Part shown: positions 11,448-23,416 of the stretch, piece by piece
How positions within the stretch are numbered: position 1 is the stretch's first letter
Layout: every line of letters begins with the position of its first letter
Assembly (NCBI GenBank): GCA_029817715.1
Contig: JARUPY010000533.1
Location: 2,624,001 to 2,688,000 of the forward strand
Direction: 5' to 3'
Length of the DNA stretch: 64,000 nucleotides
From: Melastoma dodecandrum
Lineage: Eukaryota; Streptophyta; Magnoliopsida; Myrtales; Melastomataceae
Program-made: the position numbers and the translations under genes
Notes under the pieces: model-generated
The model's input: the letters and a program-made list of their open reading frames with translations, nothing else
The model's database searches: none
What the model was told of the DNA's origin: nothing

Positions 11448-13737
11448 ATGCCCTTTGAACCCCCCCCGGTTTTTCTTTCGATTTGATCGCCCCCTTTTCT
11501 TTTTTCTGTTTGGGTGCAGACATGTCAATCGTCACTTCGAGGGTGAGTCCGATGTTGTTGCGTCTGTGTCTTCGTCAAATTTACTTCCTGAAATGGTAGG
11601 AAGTAGTTATCCTATCCGGATTGTTCGATGCCTCTTTTGATTTTTTTTCGCATGCCATGAGGGATTTGTCTTTCTCATGTGTGGTTTGCTTTGGTGGTTT
11701 TAGTTAATTATTATTAGATTGGCTTTGTTGTCTCTACGTGGATGTTAGCCATGTTTTGTCATCTGCTCGGTGATGAAGCTGTTCTTAGTACTATTTTGCT
11801 GCGCGATGGATAATTACTTGTGTTCTTTCGGCGGAGGATCAAAATCGTGCATCAATTACTCTTTTAACTATTGCTTTCTATGGTCTTATCACTCAACCAA
11901 TTCCACCGTGTCAGAAATTATCTGGAATCTCCAATAAGAAGTTGAGGACTAGTTTTTGTTCGATTAAGAGTCCCAGTTGCATTTAGGAATTGTGCGATTC
12001 GTTGCATGTTATCATATCCACGCCATGGTTGCTCGTAATGCTGATCGACCGCGGTTTTATCTGTCTTGTCAATCACGTAACTATCCCATTGACTGAAATC
12101 TGGAAAAGTTTGACAGTGAAAGAAATTGATTTTGGCACCAATCTGGGAACAATTGTGTTAGCACAGACTGTGTAATGCATAGAAGAAAGGAGACTGTCCT
12201 ACATTGACATTGGGCAACATGATTGCTTCTAAACCTCATGTGCATATTGTGTGAGCAGAATGCAGGGCTGGGTGTGCAGATTTCTGACTTCTTCCCCATT
12301 TCCTTGATCAGCGAGAAGAAGATACTTCGAGGCCTGCTGAGGGGTTTTATACAGATTTTGGTGATGATCTTTTCTGTACAGTTGACGAAAGGAGGAATGG
12401 CTACAAAACTAAAGATGGGTTAATGCATTTGTTGAAAAAATGTTTAGAAGCAGAAAGTGGGAAATCGAATTGTGTATTGTCGGGTTTCATTGATCACTAT
12501 GAGAGTGTCAAGTCCAAGGATCTTGGCTGGGGTTGTGGTTGGCGAAACATTCAGATGCTTGCATCTCATGTATTAACCGAAAGACAGGAAACAAGGGATC
12601 TTTTATTTGGTGGTTCAGGAGTTGTTCCTGATATCCTATCCCTTCAGAGATGGCTTGAAATCGCTTGGAAAGGGGGCTTTGATGTACCTGGAGCGGAACA
12701 CTTTAATCATCACATTTATGGTTTGAGAAGTTGGATTGGTACAACAGAATGTGCTACCCTTTTTCGTTCTTTCGGAGTAAGGGCTAGGGTTGTAGATTTT
12801 GGTCCAAAGAAACTGGAGTCGCTTTTCCTTTCTGTCCCTGGTTCGGAAAGGGGGGAACAGCCTTTGGGAAACAAAAGGAAGGTTGGTCAGATCTACGGAC
12901 CGATGGACAGATTCTTAGCAAGGAAGGACCCAGTTTCAGCCGACGTCTACTCCTCCATGGAGGATCCGAGCTGTTCTCGCCCCAGAAATGATGAAAATGT
13001 TTGTGGCAGCACCAGAAATTCGGAAGAAATATCTGACCTGACAAATGGGGATCAACATGCTCTCATTGATTGGGTATGGAAGTATTTTACTGATAGGAGT
13101 TGTATAAAAAACTGCAGCAGCCCTGTCATGGTTACAACTAAATCGTAAGCCTTTTGTATGTTAAAATTTTATCTAATTCAGCATCCTTCATGTTGTGTGA
13201 GGTCTCCTTTTATGAAATGTATCACAAGAAGTGATGAGATGGTGTTTGTGTGAATGGAATGCAGGCCCTTGTATTTTCAACACGAAGGGCACTCCAGAAC
13301 GATTGTCGGGATCCAACTCCAACACCAGGCTAATGGGAAGCATAAATTTAGTCTCTTGGTTCTGGACCCAGCTGCTGTAAGTATCTCTATGAATATTGTG
13401 ACTCGCAAAATTCTTCATGCTACACGCCCGGTTTCCTGACATCATTCGGCTTGTTCTCCTGGCAGAGAACTGCAGATATCATGGGAGCACTGAGGGGCAA
13501 TTCTGGTTGGCAGAAGCTAATCAAAAGAGGGGCGCATACACTAAGGCATTCGCAGTACCAGGTACCCTCTCTCCTCCTCTAAAACCATTCCGGACACAAT
13601 GAAACACAGGGTACTCAGACATTCCTGATCCTGATTTTCGGAAACTCTCTCAGCTGTGTTACATTGATTTTGGCATCTCGCAAGGAGAAGACATGGAGCA
13701 GCTGAAGACAATACACAGCATATACATAAATTTGTAG
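11448..13737 (+). CDS. C78-family cysteine peptidase (ZUFSP/UFM1-specific protease-like)
   Basis: The family cuts ubiquitin or UFM1 chains. Exons are about 11448-11595, 12312-13144, 13265-13376, 13466-13561 and 13654-13737, and all later junctions are in phase. The catalytic Cys lies in DLGWGCGWRN at the start of the peptidase fold. The His and Asp region is GHSRTIVGIQ followed by LLVLDPA. The tail reads LCYIDFGISQGEDMEQLK, typical of plant members. Exon 1 is uncertain. The frame leading to HVNRHFEGES (remnant of a C2H2-type finger) is open from the ATG at 11448 only if the eight-C run at 11460-11467 had one base fewer. Alternatives are a homopolymer error, a real frameshift or another first exon. 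Without a shift the ATG frame stops after 12 codons. With it the product would be 423 aa. Confidence 0.82.
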
Positions 13738-14976
13738 GGAATGAAGGCATCCGAGAATTGGCTGGATGAAGAAGGGCTTAGGGGAGAGACATGCGAAATG
13801 AATGTCAACCATTAATGCTCTTGCCAATCTTTTGTACGCTTTTTTATGAGGATTTATTGCACATCCCATCCAGAAACTAACCAATAGGTAAAACTAAATT
13901 TTAAATGGACGCCGGCTGCGTGTCTCCTATACTAATTGTGATGATGCTGCTGGATGGTCATATTTGTGTCCAAAATCACCTAAATTTGTCAGGAAGCTAA
14001 AAACTCCAGCTACCATTCTTTTATCTACTTAGTTATGAACAGTAGATACCATGGGAAAGAGCAAAGACATATCTAATAATGATTATTAAATTATCCTTGG
14101 TTCTTGCGTAATAATTATAATAATAATAATGATATTGAAATAAGCGAACGCATTTAAGCCTGCACCCGTTCTTCTGTCCACCACCCCGAAATCGCACAGG
14201 AGCTGCGCTAGTAATAAATATACTTTCATCCAAAGTCTAAATCATGATCTGGATCCAAAATGAGTTGAAGGTTCGTCTTCTTCGATGGTCCTCCACCACC
14301 ACATTTCCTTTCATAAACGTGTTTCCCGAGTGGCGTTCCTTTTACCAAAGTGAAAAGCTGGTAAATCAAGATCGAGATGCTCAACGCCTAGAATATTTTA
14401 TATGTCTATGCGAAGAAAGGGACCAAGTAGCTTACCTGCTAAATACTGATAATGAAGCGGAACGATCTGGTTTTAGGTCAGTACGTGTAATAATAATTTC
14501 CTTATCGGGCCTTAACTTTCCTTGTAAGAATTTCATAGACAATTTATACATGCCCACGTGAAACCCCCACCCAGATGCCAAAAACCCCTCCAACCCAAAA
14601 AAACAAAATAAATAAATAAACAAAGAGACGATTCACATGTGAACTCGAGCTTTCACCCCCCACGGTCATATTCCACCGCAACTAACCATTTTGCAAGTGC
14701 ATTGACTTACAAGGTTTCGGTCCATGCATTTGCAAATGCAATGGCAATGGGATGACTTTTCTTTTCTTGAAGTATGTCCCTTGGCAGATGCATGAGAAGA
14801 AATCAATAAATTCCAAGGGACTGGAGGTGCGGCTAAAATAAACAAGGAGCGGGTGGGTGTAAGGAGATAGAAAAGAGCTTTATCTGCAAGTTGCGCTTAC
14901 TCCTCTTGGCCTGGGTAAGAGTCCCCCACACCCCCCCCCCCTCCCTCTCCCATCTTATCCGGGTCTCTAGTATCAA
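13738..14976. other. intergenic region; left edge of the segmental duplication
   Basis: I see no gene. From about 14131 the sequence is similar to that beginning near 22665 (see the duplicated-block entries). A C-run lies at 14931-14941, just before the first MEB-like exon. Confidence 0.5.
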
Positions 14977-17900
14977 ATGGACATGGAGGACCACGTAGAG
15001 GAGGAAGAAGAGGTGGTGGGCTTGCTGAGGAGACAGCAGGGTGGTACTGGTTTTCCCAGAAAGGGTCCAGAGGAAGAAGGCCTTGTCGAGGTCGTTGGTG
15101 CGGGTGCAGGGGAGGATGACGGATTCGAAATCAATGAGAGTCCTCCTGGTATGAAAGGCCTTGTGCTCGATATGGAAGAAGAGGAGGTGGAACGAAGAGA
15201 AGAATGGGTTGGTGCAGCAGTTAAAGGCGTGGGAGAGGGTGGTCATTCTGAGAAGCGAGATGAAGTTGGGGGAGTAGCAGCTGTGGAGGATGATGAGCTG
15301 ATTATGCAGGGGGCATTGGAGGAGAAGGATTTCTGGGATATCTTCGGCGTACGAGGTTTCTCCGAGAAGAATGAGCAACAAAAAGGTACGTTACTATTTG
15401 CAAGGAAAAAAAAAGGAGTAAGAGGAGGACCCCATACTGCATACTCAAACAGGAAGCCGGATCTCCATTTCCCCGAGTTTTTTAAGTCAACCGCTTTGTC
15501 TTCTTTCTTCTACCCCCCACCCCACCATCCTTTTTCTTTTTATTTCCTTTAAACAATAAATAAAGTTTAAGCATAGTCTCTAGTTTGGATCTTTCTATCA
15601 CTGTCAGATCTCGGCTCTTTCTGTACTTTCCTTTACCATCATCCTCGAGGTAAGAGTTTTTGGAAACCCAGGTAGGGAAATCCTGATGTTAAGATTTCTG
15701 GGGCCTCTGTTGAGGAAATTGTTACAAGGGGCTTTAGTCAGAATGTTGTAGAAACATGTCCTCTAGGAAGGCGATGCTGTGGTTTATTGAGGCTAAATGT
15801 CTAGCTAATTAGACAAACCTGCAAGATGTTGGATCTCTGGGAACTGGGATTGATTTAGTTCTCCAGGCTGGCCAAGGAATTGTGTGATTATGGTGGATAC
15901 CCTCTGATTGGGCTGTGGAATTTGTATGCAGTCAATGTCCGATGATCGAATGGAGATCTCTGTGTCTATGTTTTAGCCCTTGCCTAGTGACATGTTTCTG
16001 GTTTTCTGCAGAAGAGGTGAAGACATTTCAGCAAACAGATACTATCGCTGTTGAAGAATATACCCTTGATACAACGGATAAGCTTGAGAAATTGGATGAG
16101 CGACCAGGTCACGGCAGGTCCGTCGGATCTCTGAAGGATCATCCTCATATCGAGCATAGGGATGAAGTTGAAGTAATTTCTGGGTTCTTAAATTCCAATG
16201 TAGAGGGGGTTACAGATCACAAGTATTCGGATGGCGTCATTGGAATGGGAGCAGAAGCCCCCATCCTGGAGGAAGCCCAACAAGAGAAGTTTGAGGAAGA
16301 ATACACTGAAGAGACTGAATACGACGTCGAAAACGTGCTAGAGAAGCAAAACACACACGACTTGTTCTGTCCCAACTGTAAATCCTGCATAACCAGGAGG
16401 GTTGTACTTTGTCGGAAGAGACGTAAGGTTCAGAACCTAGGAAACAGGCTAAAGGATGCTAGGGTCAAGCGAGTTCCCATTTCAGCTTCAAACTCCGAAC
16501 CAGTGATTACAGCAGAAGATAGAAACATACCTGAAACTGTGACCAATGTAAACGAAGACCAGATTTCTGCAGCCAACGAAGAGACTGTTGCTAGAGATGT
16601 GGAAGTTGAAGAAAGGGAAGTGTTCCGATGTCTATCGTGCCTCAGCTTCTTTATCCGAACAGGTGCCTCATGGGACGACACGCTACAGTCTCCAGTACTC
16701 GCATTAATCTTTCGCTGACGCTTGAAACAATTCAATTTGGGCAGGAGATGGGCCAAAACCATTTTGGAGCTTTGGGGGCAAGAAATTAGGTGGAAATGTG
16801 CAAGGACCACCAGAAGAGTTACCTCCGACCAAGACAAACACGTTCCTCTCCATTTTCTGGAAGACAAAGGTTACTGCCAAACCAGGTAATATAACTTTTG
16901 CCACTGGAATCATTGTGGAGGTTTTGAGCCACACGGAATCATTGTGCGACCACAATTTGATCTGTGCATCGTGTGCATTCTTTTTCTAGAAGATGAAACA
17001 GCAGCAGAGGAACCACAGAATGAAAGGAGGAAAAGCAACTCGCTCATAGCCAACCAGGAAATAATAGCTCATCAGAATCAGAATGGTGTTTCTTTCGCCG
17101 TTACAGGAACCTCCACCGAAACCAACACTGTTGTCAGCATTGGGCTGACGGCAGAATCTACCAAGCATATAGAGAACTCTGTGATGGATTCAGGTGTTAC
17201 TGACGTGCTCTGTAAAGGAACTTGAAAATTGTTAGTGTCACTCCTCGCTTAACATTTGAAGTGGTTTAATGTGGTAGACAAGAAGGTGGCAGAGTCCTTG
17301 CAGAATGGTGTTCCTGTGGCGACAAAAGGAGATCCCCCCGAAGCCGATTCCTTAATTGGAGTAGGACTCGGTAAAGATACAAGCAAACTCCCGGAGGAAA
17401 TTCAAAAGGGTGATACTTTGTCGAAAGACGCCGTGGAGGAATCTGCAATCATATATCAAGAGAACTCTCTTCTGTCGGAGCCTGTCGTGGAAAAGACTAC
17501 CATTGAGATCAAGCAAACCATGCACGGGAAGGTCATAAAACGTGAGCCCAGTAAGGTGATACAACCATCCTCCACTGCCTCGTTGGTGCTCGGACAAACC
17601 AACATAGAGATCCACCACACAACTGTCACAGAAACAGGGAAGCAGTTACCAGCTTTGAAGGGCCTTTCAACATTACCCGAAGGGGTGATGCCCGTGCCTC
17701 AGTCTTTGCTTTCTGAAGCCAGTGCAGCCATTGTCAACTCTTCATCTGCTCCAGGCAAACAGCTGATTAAGGACATCGACGACGTAAGCCTTCCGTTAGT
17801 CAAGGCACTACAAGATGCCAATAAAAAAAAGATAGGTTTGTATGAAGCCTTTATGAGGTACAGTTGCGGCCATTTCCTGAGTTGCTCACATTTATTATGA

Positions 17901-18823
17901 ATGAGCAGATGACGTGATTGTTGACGTGGAGGACAGCACTGTCGCGGAAGCAGCTCTCCAAACTGGTGTTCAAACAAGTCCGGCTGCAACCCCAGTTACT
18001 GAAACTGGCCAAGCTCGCGAATTGGATATAATGAAAAGTATAGTGTACGGTGGATTGATCGAATCCATAACAAGCCTCGGCATCGTCTCGTCTGCTGCAG
18101 GTGGCGGCGCTTCCACGTGTAAGTTCCAAGCCTTTTCCTGCTTCCCGTTTGTTTCTGCCAATCGATGCATCATTAAGAACTTGAAAACCTGATCTTGTGG
18201 TACTGATACAGTGAATACTCTAGCATTGGCATTGGCTAACCTTTTCGGAGGACTTCTCCTCATCGCACACAATGTGAGTGCTTTCAGCCTGGTTGATTCT
18301 GACGAAGTTATTCAGTTCTTCAATTCTTATCGCATTCTTTTCTTGCCTTTGCTGGGAAAAGCTCAGGGAACTTGAGAATCAACAGCCAAGCACAACAGCT
18401 GCTGGCGAAACACAAGACCGGTACACAGAGCTTCTAGGAAACAGACGGCACATCTTCCTCCATGCTTCAATAGCCATCCTATCTTTCATCGTGTTCGGTG
18501 CCGTGGCTCCGGTCACGTATGCATTCTCCTTCCGGAAGAGCAACTCTCGAGACTATAAGCTCGTGGCGGTGGCTGGGGCCTCCCTTTTCTGTATCCTCCT
18601 ACTTGCGGTAGGGAAGGCTTACGTTAGAAATCCCCCAAAGACGTACCTCAAGACAATCTCATACTACCTCAGCATGGGGTTCATGGCGTCGGGAATCTCT
18701 TTCCTGGTCGGCGAACTATTTGACTACCTGCTGCAGAAGCTCGGCTGGTTCAGCTCGACGTCATCCGTCTCGGGTCCTTGGCTCGTCTCAGTTCCGACAC
18801 AGTACGGAACCGCATCCTACTGA
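14977..18823 (+). CDS. MEB-like membrane protein of ER bodies (VIT/CCC1-related), full-length copy
   Basis: MEB1/MEB2 of Arabidopsis are ER-body membrane proteins related to vacuolar iron transporters. Eight exons join in phase: 14977-15385, 16012-16662, 16745-16885, 16990-17193, 17278-17835, 17909-18118, 18212-18273 and 18362-18823, giving 898 aa. The N-terminal two thirds are acidic and probably disordered, but contain a paired-cysteine zinc-ribbon-like region, FCPNCKSC near residue 254 and FRCLSCLSF near residue 345. The C-terminal part has the VIT-like stretch SIVYGGLIESITSLGIVSSA and several membrane helices, including LANLFGGLLLIAHN and IAILSFIVFGAVAPVTY. It ends PTQYGTASY. A metal-transport role is inferred from the family only. 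A shortened copy lies at 23417-25209. Confidence 0.88.
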
Positions 18824-19560
18824 TAAGTTCATAGAATAGACCCTTTCGTCGGTACCATTTTGTTGCAATACCTTACTCGAGCTAGCCTGGACTTCCATTT
18901 CTTTATCATCAAACAGCAAGGTCGCCCTTCTACTTCTTGAACGAAAACCAGTGGTTGTACTCTTGAAACTTTTAAGAACCAACTGTTTGGGGTTCACAAA
19001 GTCCTTCGTTGAGGGAAACTAATTCTAGAAATTTTAGGAAAAAATGTATTTTGTTTCGAAATATCATTAATTTTAAAAATATTTTTGGATTTATAATTTA
19101 AACCTTTAAAATATTTTATTTATCGTCCCGAACTCGAACTCTTAGAGTTTGACTTCATGCAGATGGAACGATTTCATATGAAGTCGGACTCTTAGACTTT
19201 CTTAGTCCTTAGGGAATTCCATATGAGTTCGAGTTCGCCTTACTACGACTAAACACTTATAAATTTTTTAAGTATTGAAAGAAAAGAGACGGTCTAATTC
19301 ATGTATTAATGAATTCGAGCTAATTCGGAGTTATATTTAAAAAATTAATTTTTTTATTAAACTCCCCGTCTCCTCCTCCCCTTCCCCTGCTCCCATCCAT
19401 TGTCTCACTGCCTTTTTTCTTAATAAAACAAGGGGGTGGAACTTTGAGTTCGAGTTCGAATTATACGGTCAAACACTGAGAGTTCGAGTTCAGTACGATA
19501 AATTATGAATTTTAAAAATTTTGTTCATAAATTTAAAAATATTTTCTGGACTATTGATAT
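18824..19560. other. 3' flank of the first MEB-like gene
   Basis: The first about 200 bases are shared with the second copy. The rest is the AT-rich insertion described separately. No coding signal. Confidence 0.5.
19064..19551. mobile_element. MITE-like AT-rich insertion, candidate
   Basis: This stretch of about 490 bases is present in copy A of the duplication and missing at the matching place in copy B. Near its left end (19077-19097) the sequence is AAAATATTTTTGGATTTATA, and near its right end the complement reads AAAATATTTTTAAATTTATG, so about 18 of 21 positions match as inverted ends. It has no coding capacity. Exact ends and a target-site duplication were not resolved by eye. In such AT-rich DNA the inverted match could be partly chance. 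Confidence 0.4.
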
Positions 19561-19775
19561 CTGGCAACGGAAAAGATGCTACTATGTCCCTGTCCTCATG
19601 TTCATCGATGCGCTATGTTAAATTCTTGCCGAAGTCCCTTGTCCTGTCGTATGTTTACCAGAGTCGTAAAAGTTAAATATCTATTTGAGTTTCTGTCCTG
19701 CCCCCCAGTCGCCGGGACAGAAAACGGGGAGACCGAGAAGTCTAAAATACCCCTCGAAATTTCTTCCATTTGTAA

Positions 19776-22664
19776 CAGCCATGGACGAAGAAAGCCGATT
19801 AGGAAATGTATTTTTGGGCAGATTTAAGATGTGGGACAACTTATGAAGAATTTGAAGATGTCATGTCTTTTAACTCCACATATCTTACGACGACATGCCG
19901 TTTGCTCCATTTGTTTGAATAAATCACGGACGGTCTATATTCTTTAGTTTGCTATCAAGAGAATGTTAGCGTGTACTTATGTGTCAAGACACTTTATTAT
20001 ATTTGTGGATAAATAATTAAAAAAGGCGAGTATTTGTCATTAATTATTTTATTTTTTTGTACGTAAAATTATTAATAATAAAGTCTCACATATTAATGAG
20101 TATAATAATCTGAAATAGTCAGTGATCGGATAGATGTTTAGAGGGGACATGGACATCTAGATTATCGCTAAGTATAACTGAGGTCAAAATAGACCGATTG
20201 ATAGTTTATCTAAGTTATACTTAGGGGTACCCTGAGATTAGTGTTAATGGACACTACCCGTTTAAGAGTATACCACATATTAAACATCATTGGTCAATCC
20301 TCTTTATGGACGAGTGTAACTGATCTTTTGACTTGATACCTTCATTTATTCTATGCATAGTGTTTACGCGCTTTAACATTGTTAAAAGCAATCTTTAACC
20401 AGATTGTGAGTAATACGATTGTTGGGTGTGTGACAAAGCGTAAAGAGAATATTGTTGAGTCAATATAGGATTCTTCTCTCTTTCGGATTAGAGAGTTGAC
20501 ATATAGGCCACTTGATAGAGATATTAGTGACTCTAAAATCCATGGCCATGGGAGGAATGCTTTACATTCAAGTGAGTCTATTATTTCTTGGTAATCAAGT
20601 AAAACAATTAATTTGGTGATGATGTATTTTGCACCGAATTAATTGGGATGTCGGTTAAATGAAGAGATTGAATTACACAGTAATCGGTTCATAGTCATTT
20701 ATGATTTATGATCATTATCCTAACACGTTGGGTGACTAAAACCTATTGCTAGACGGTTACCTTAGTTTGTATATGGATTTACACTACCTTCGTGTATAGG
20801 ACCTAGAGGGTCGCACGCATAGCACGTTAACACGAACATTATGTTATTGATTATTTAGTGGATACTAAATTAATCATTTTATTATTTCAGAATTAGAATT
20901 AATTGGATTATTAATTTATTCTGAAATATCGGAAGTAGATAAATTGATCAATATTGAATATGAATTTATTCATGTCAATTTTATTTGTAAGTATTGATTT
21001 ATTTACATTAAAGCTTTAAACATAAGATCCATTTGCATAATATTTTGTTAATATTCGAGGGATAAGTTGGTAACGGTGTTTTAAAGTTAAAAGTGATTAA
21101 ATTTCTATTATATTATATTTTCATTATAAGATAAATAAAATAGATTACGTATTTTCTTTTCATCAATCAGATGGATATTCTGCGTTACAAATCAAATAAG
21201 GAAACGATTTGATTTTTCATTAATAGTAATCCGTTACAATCGCAAGCAATTCCCCTTCAGATGGTAACAAAGGAAAGATATAGAACGTATGGGAATGGTG
21301 ATGGTCAAATGATAGTGGGTCAAAAAAATAAGAAAAGGAAACACGAAAGCTTGAGTGTTTTTTTTAGGTACTTCCGATTTGGAGACTAGACGTATCCAAG
21401 AGGCTAGCACCTACCAAATCGTCACGTTCGCGTTGATACCGCTAGAGGAGTCACACGTGGGAATCTCGATCGATTATTTCCGGTTACAGTTTTATTTCGC
21501 CGGAAATTACAAGGTACAACTTCCGAATAAGAATTTTATTATATTTTCTTAAAGTACAATGTACGTACCATGATTTGATTATTTTAGGCATAAAAGTTTA
21601 TATTTTTTATTTCCGCAAAGCCCTAAAAACAATATAGAAGACTCGGACACTTATCCTTAATTATTTTGATCATGGTTTAGATTGTACACTTTTCCAATGC
21701 AATAATCAATAACCAATGTAAAGCTATCCAAGTTGCAGTGGCCACTGTATTCTTATACTCTTGTCACAGGCTTTTTCTATGGCATATCATGAGAAAACTT
21801 TTAGAAAAATTAGGTGGCATGTCTCGTTACAATGCGATTAAGAGGATTATGAAGAAGAAAGTTTGAGTAAGATGATTAAAGACAATAACCTTGAAGATAA
21901 TCGGCGGTTGAGTTCTTTAGTCGATGATCGTCATGATGATGGGTTCCTTATCACGTGAAATCGACCTTTTGAGCCAAAATATCTACGACACAAAGAAGTG
22001 AAAGTATGAATACCTTCTTAGTTGACTATGTCAACTCAAAAACATCATGGAAGCAATTCGTTCACCAACGTGACATTGCATTGAGAAACAAGGTGGACAA
22101 AAGTAAACAAAGAAGAGAATTATGATTCTTTTGGCTCTATTTATAGGTTGATCACCAACTTTTCTTTTGAGAAGCAATTTCAAGATTCTCACACCAATTA
22201 TATTTTTAAGTCATTCCTTTGAGTTCGAAGGAATTTGTGTGTCGGCATATTTTCAAGGAGAGGAAAGAGTCCAAAATTGAAAAATTATATTAAAAAAATA
22301 GGTTTATTCTCAATTCACATAGTGGGAAAAAAGGTATATGACTTAAAAAGGTACATCTTCCCCCGAACACAGTCCAAAAATTGGTCAATCAAGTCGTCGC
22401 ATCACGTGCACATTGCGATGGGAATTCGGCTTCGATCGGGAAGATTTTAAGTCTTTATTTATTATTGTTTGATGTTTCGTTTCTCTCCAACATTGATCAT
22501 GGGTTTTTCCTTCAATTTGTTGACAAACAAAATTTAATGACAAGAATTAATTTCAAATGAATTAAATGAATAGTTAACCACCAACTAATCTTTGGTACGA
22601 AGCCGGCTCATATCTTCGGTCCGTCTAGCAGCACCCATAATGAAGTTCTGAGCTGGTTGAATTA
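19776..22664. other. AT-rich spacer between duplicated blocks, possibly transposon-derived
   Basis: These 2.9 kb hold no supported gene. Short open frames at 21355 and 22235 show no recognised domain. The stretch around 20100-21100, with GGACCTAGAGGGTCGCACGC near 20800, resembles non-coding parts of plant LTR elements as I remember them, but I could not find paired LTRs, a primer site or element coding sequence. The 'transposon-derived' label is inference. Confidence 0.35.
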
Positions 22665-22830
22665 TGATATTGAGATAAGTGAACGCGTTTATGGTTGCAC
22701 TGTTCTTCTGTCCACCACACCGAAAACGCACAGGAGCTGCGCTTGTCATGAATATACTTTCATCCAAAGTCTAAATCATGATTCAGAAACAAAGGGGATG
22801 GTTTTGATCTGGATCAAAAATGAGTTAAAG

Positions 22831-22864
22831 TTTCTTCTTCTTCTTCTTCTTCTTCTTCTTCTTC
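22831..22864. repeat. (TTC)n microsatellite
   Basis: About 11 tandem TTC units lie in the upstream part of duplication copy B. The matching place in copy A (about 14275) has only two or three units, so the tract expanded, or shrank in copy A, after duplication. Confidence 0.95.
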
Positions 22865-23416
22865 GATGGTCCCAACACCGCCACATTTTTCTTCCATAAA
22901 CGTGTTTCCTGTGCCACGTTCCTTTACCTATGTGAAAAGCTTACCTGCCCAACTGATATTGAATATCAACTTATGGACGATCTGGTTTAAGGTCAGTACG
23001 TGTAATAATAATTCCTTTTCGAACCTTTACTTTCCTTGTACGATTTTCATAAACAAAGAGACAATTCATATGTGAACTCGAGCTTTCCCCCCCTCCCCCC
23101 CAACAGTCATATTCCACCACAACTAACCATTTTGCATTTACTTCTAAATTATCTTCTGTTGACTTTCAAGGTTTCGGTTCTTGTTTTGTTGTGTTGTGTT
23201 GAGCTGCATTGCACTTGCACTTCGAGTGAGAGAGGAAATCGATAAAATTCCAAGGGTTTGGTGGTGAGTCAATAAAATAAACAAAGGAGAGGGGTAATGT
23301 GTGTGTTGGGTGATAGAAAAGAGATTTATCTGCGAGTTGAGCCAACACCTTTTGGCCTGGCGTAAGAGTCCCCCTCCCCCCCTCCTCTCACATCTTATCC
23401 GCGTCTCTAGTATCAA

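Larger units (their letters stand above)
14131..19775. repeat. segmental duplication, copy A
   Basis: This block includes the upstream region, the whole first MEB-like gene and its 3' flank. It matches 22665-25785 in the same orientation. Shared anchors are TTCTTCTGTCCACCAC near 14170 and 22705, the entire C-terminal exons, and the AAATACCCCTCGA end near 19750 and 25760. Copy A contains an extra AT-rich insertion at about 19020-19560 that copy B lacks. Confidence 0.85.

Noticed and set aside
14833..15381. Minus-strand open frame of 182 codons
   Set aside because: It is a shadow of the acidic first exon of the MEB-like gene and has no homology or splice logic.
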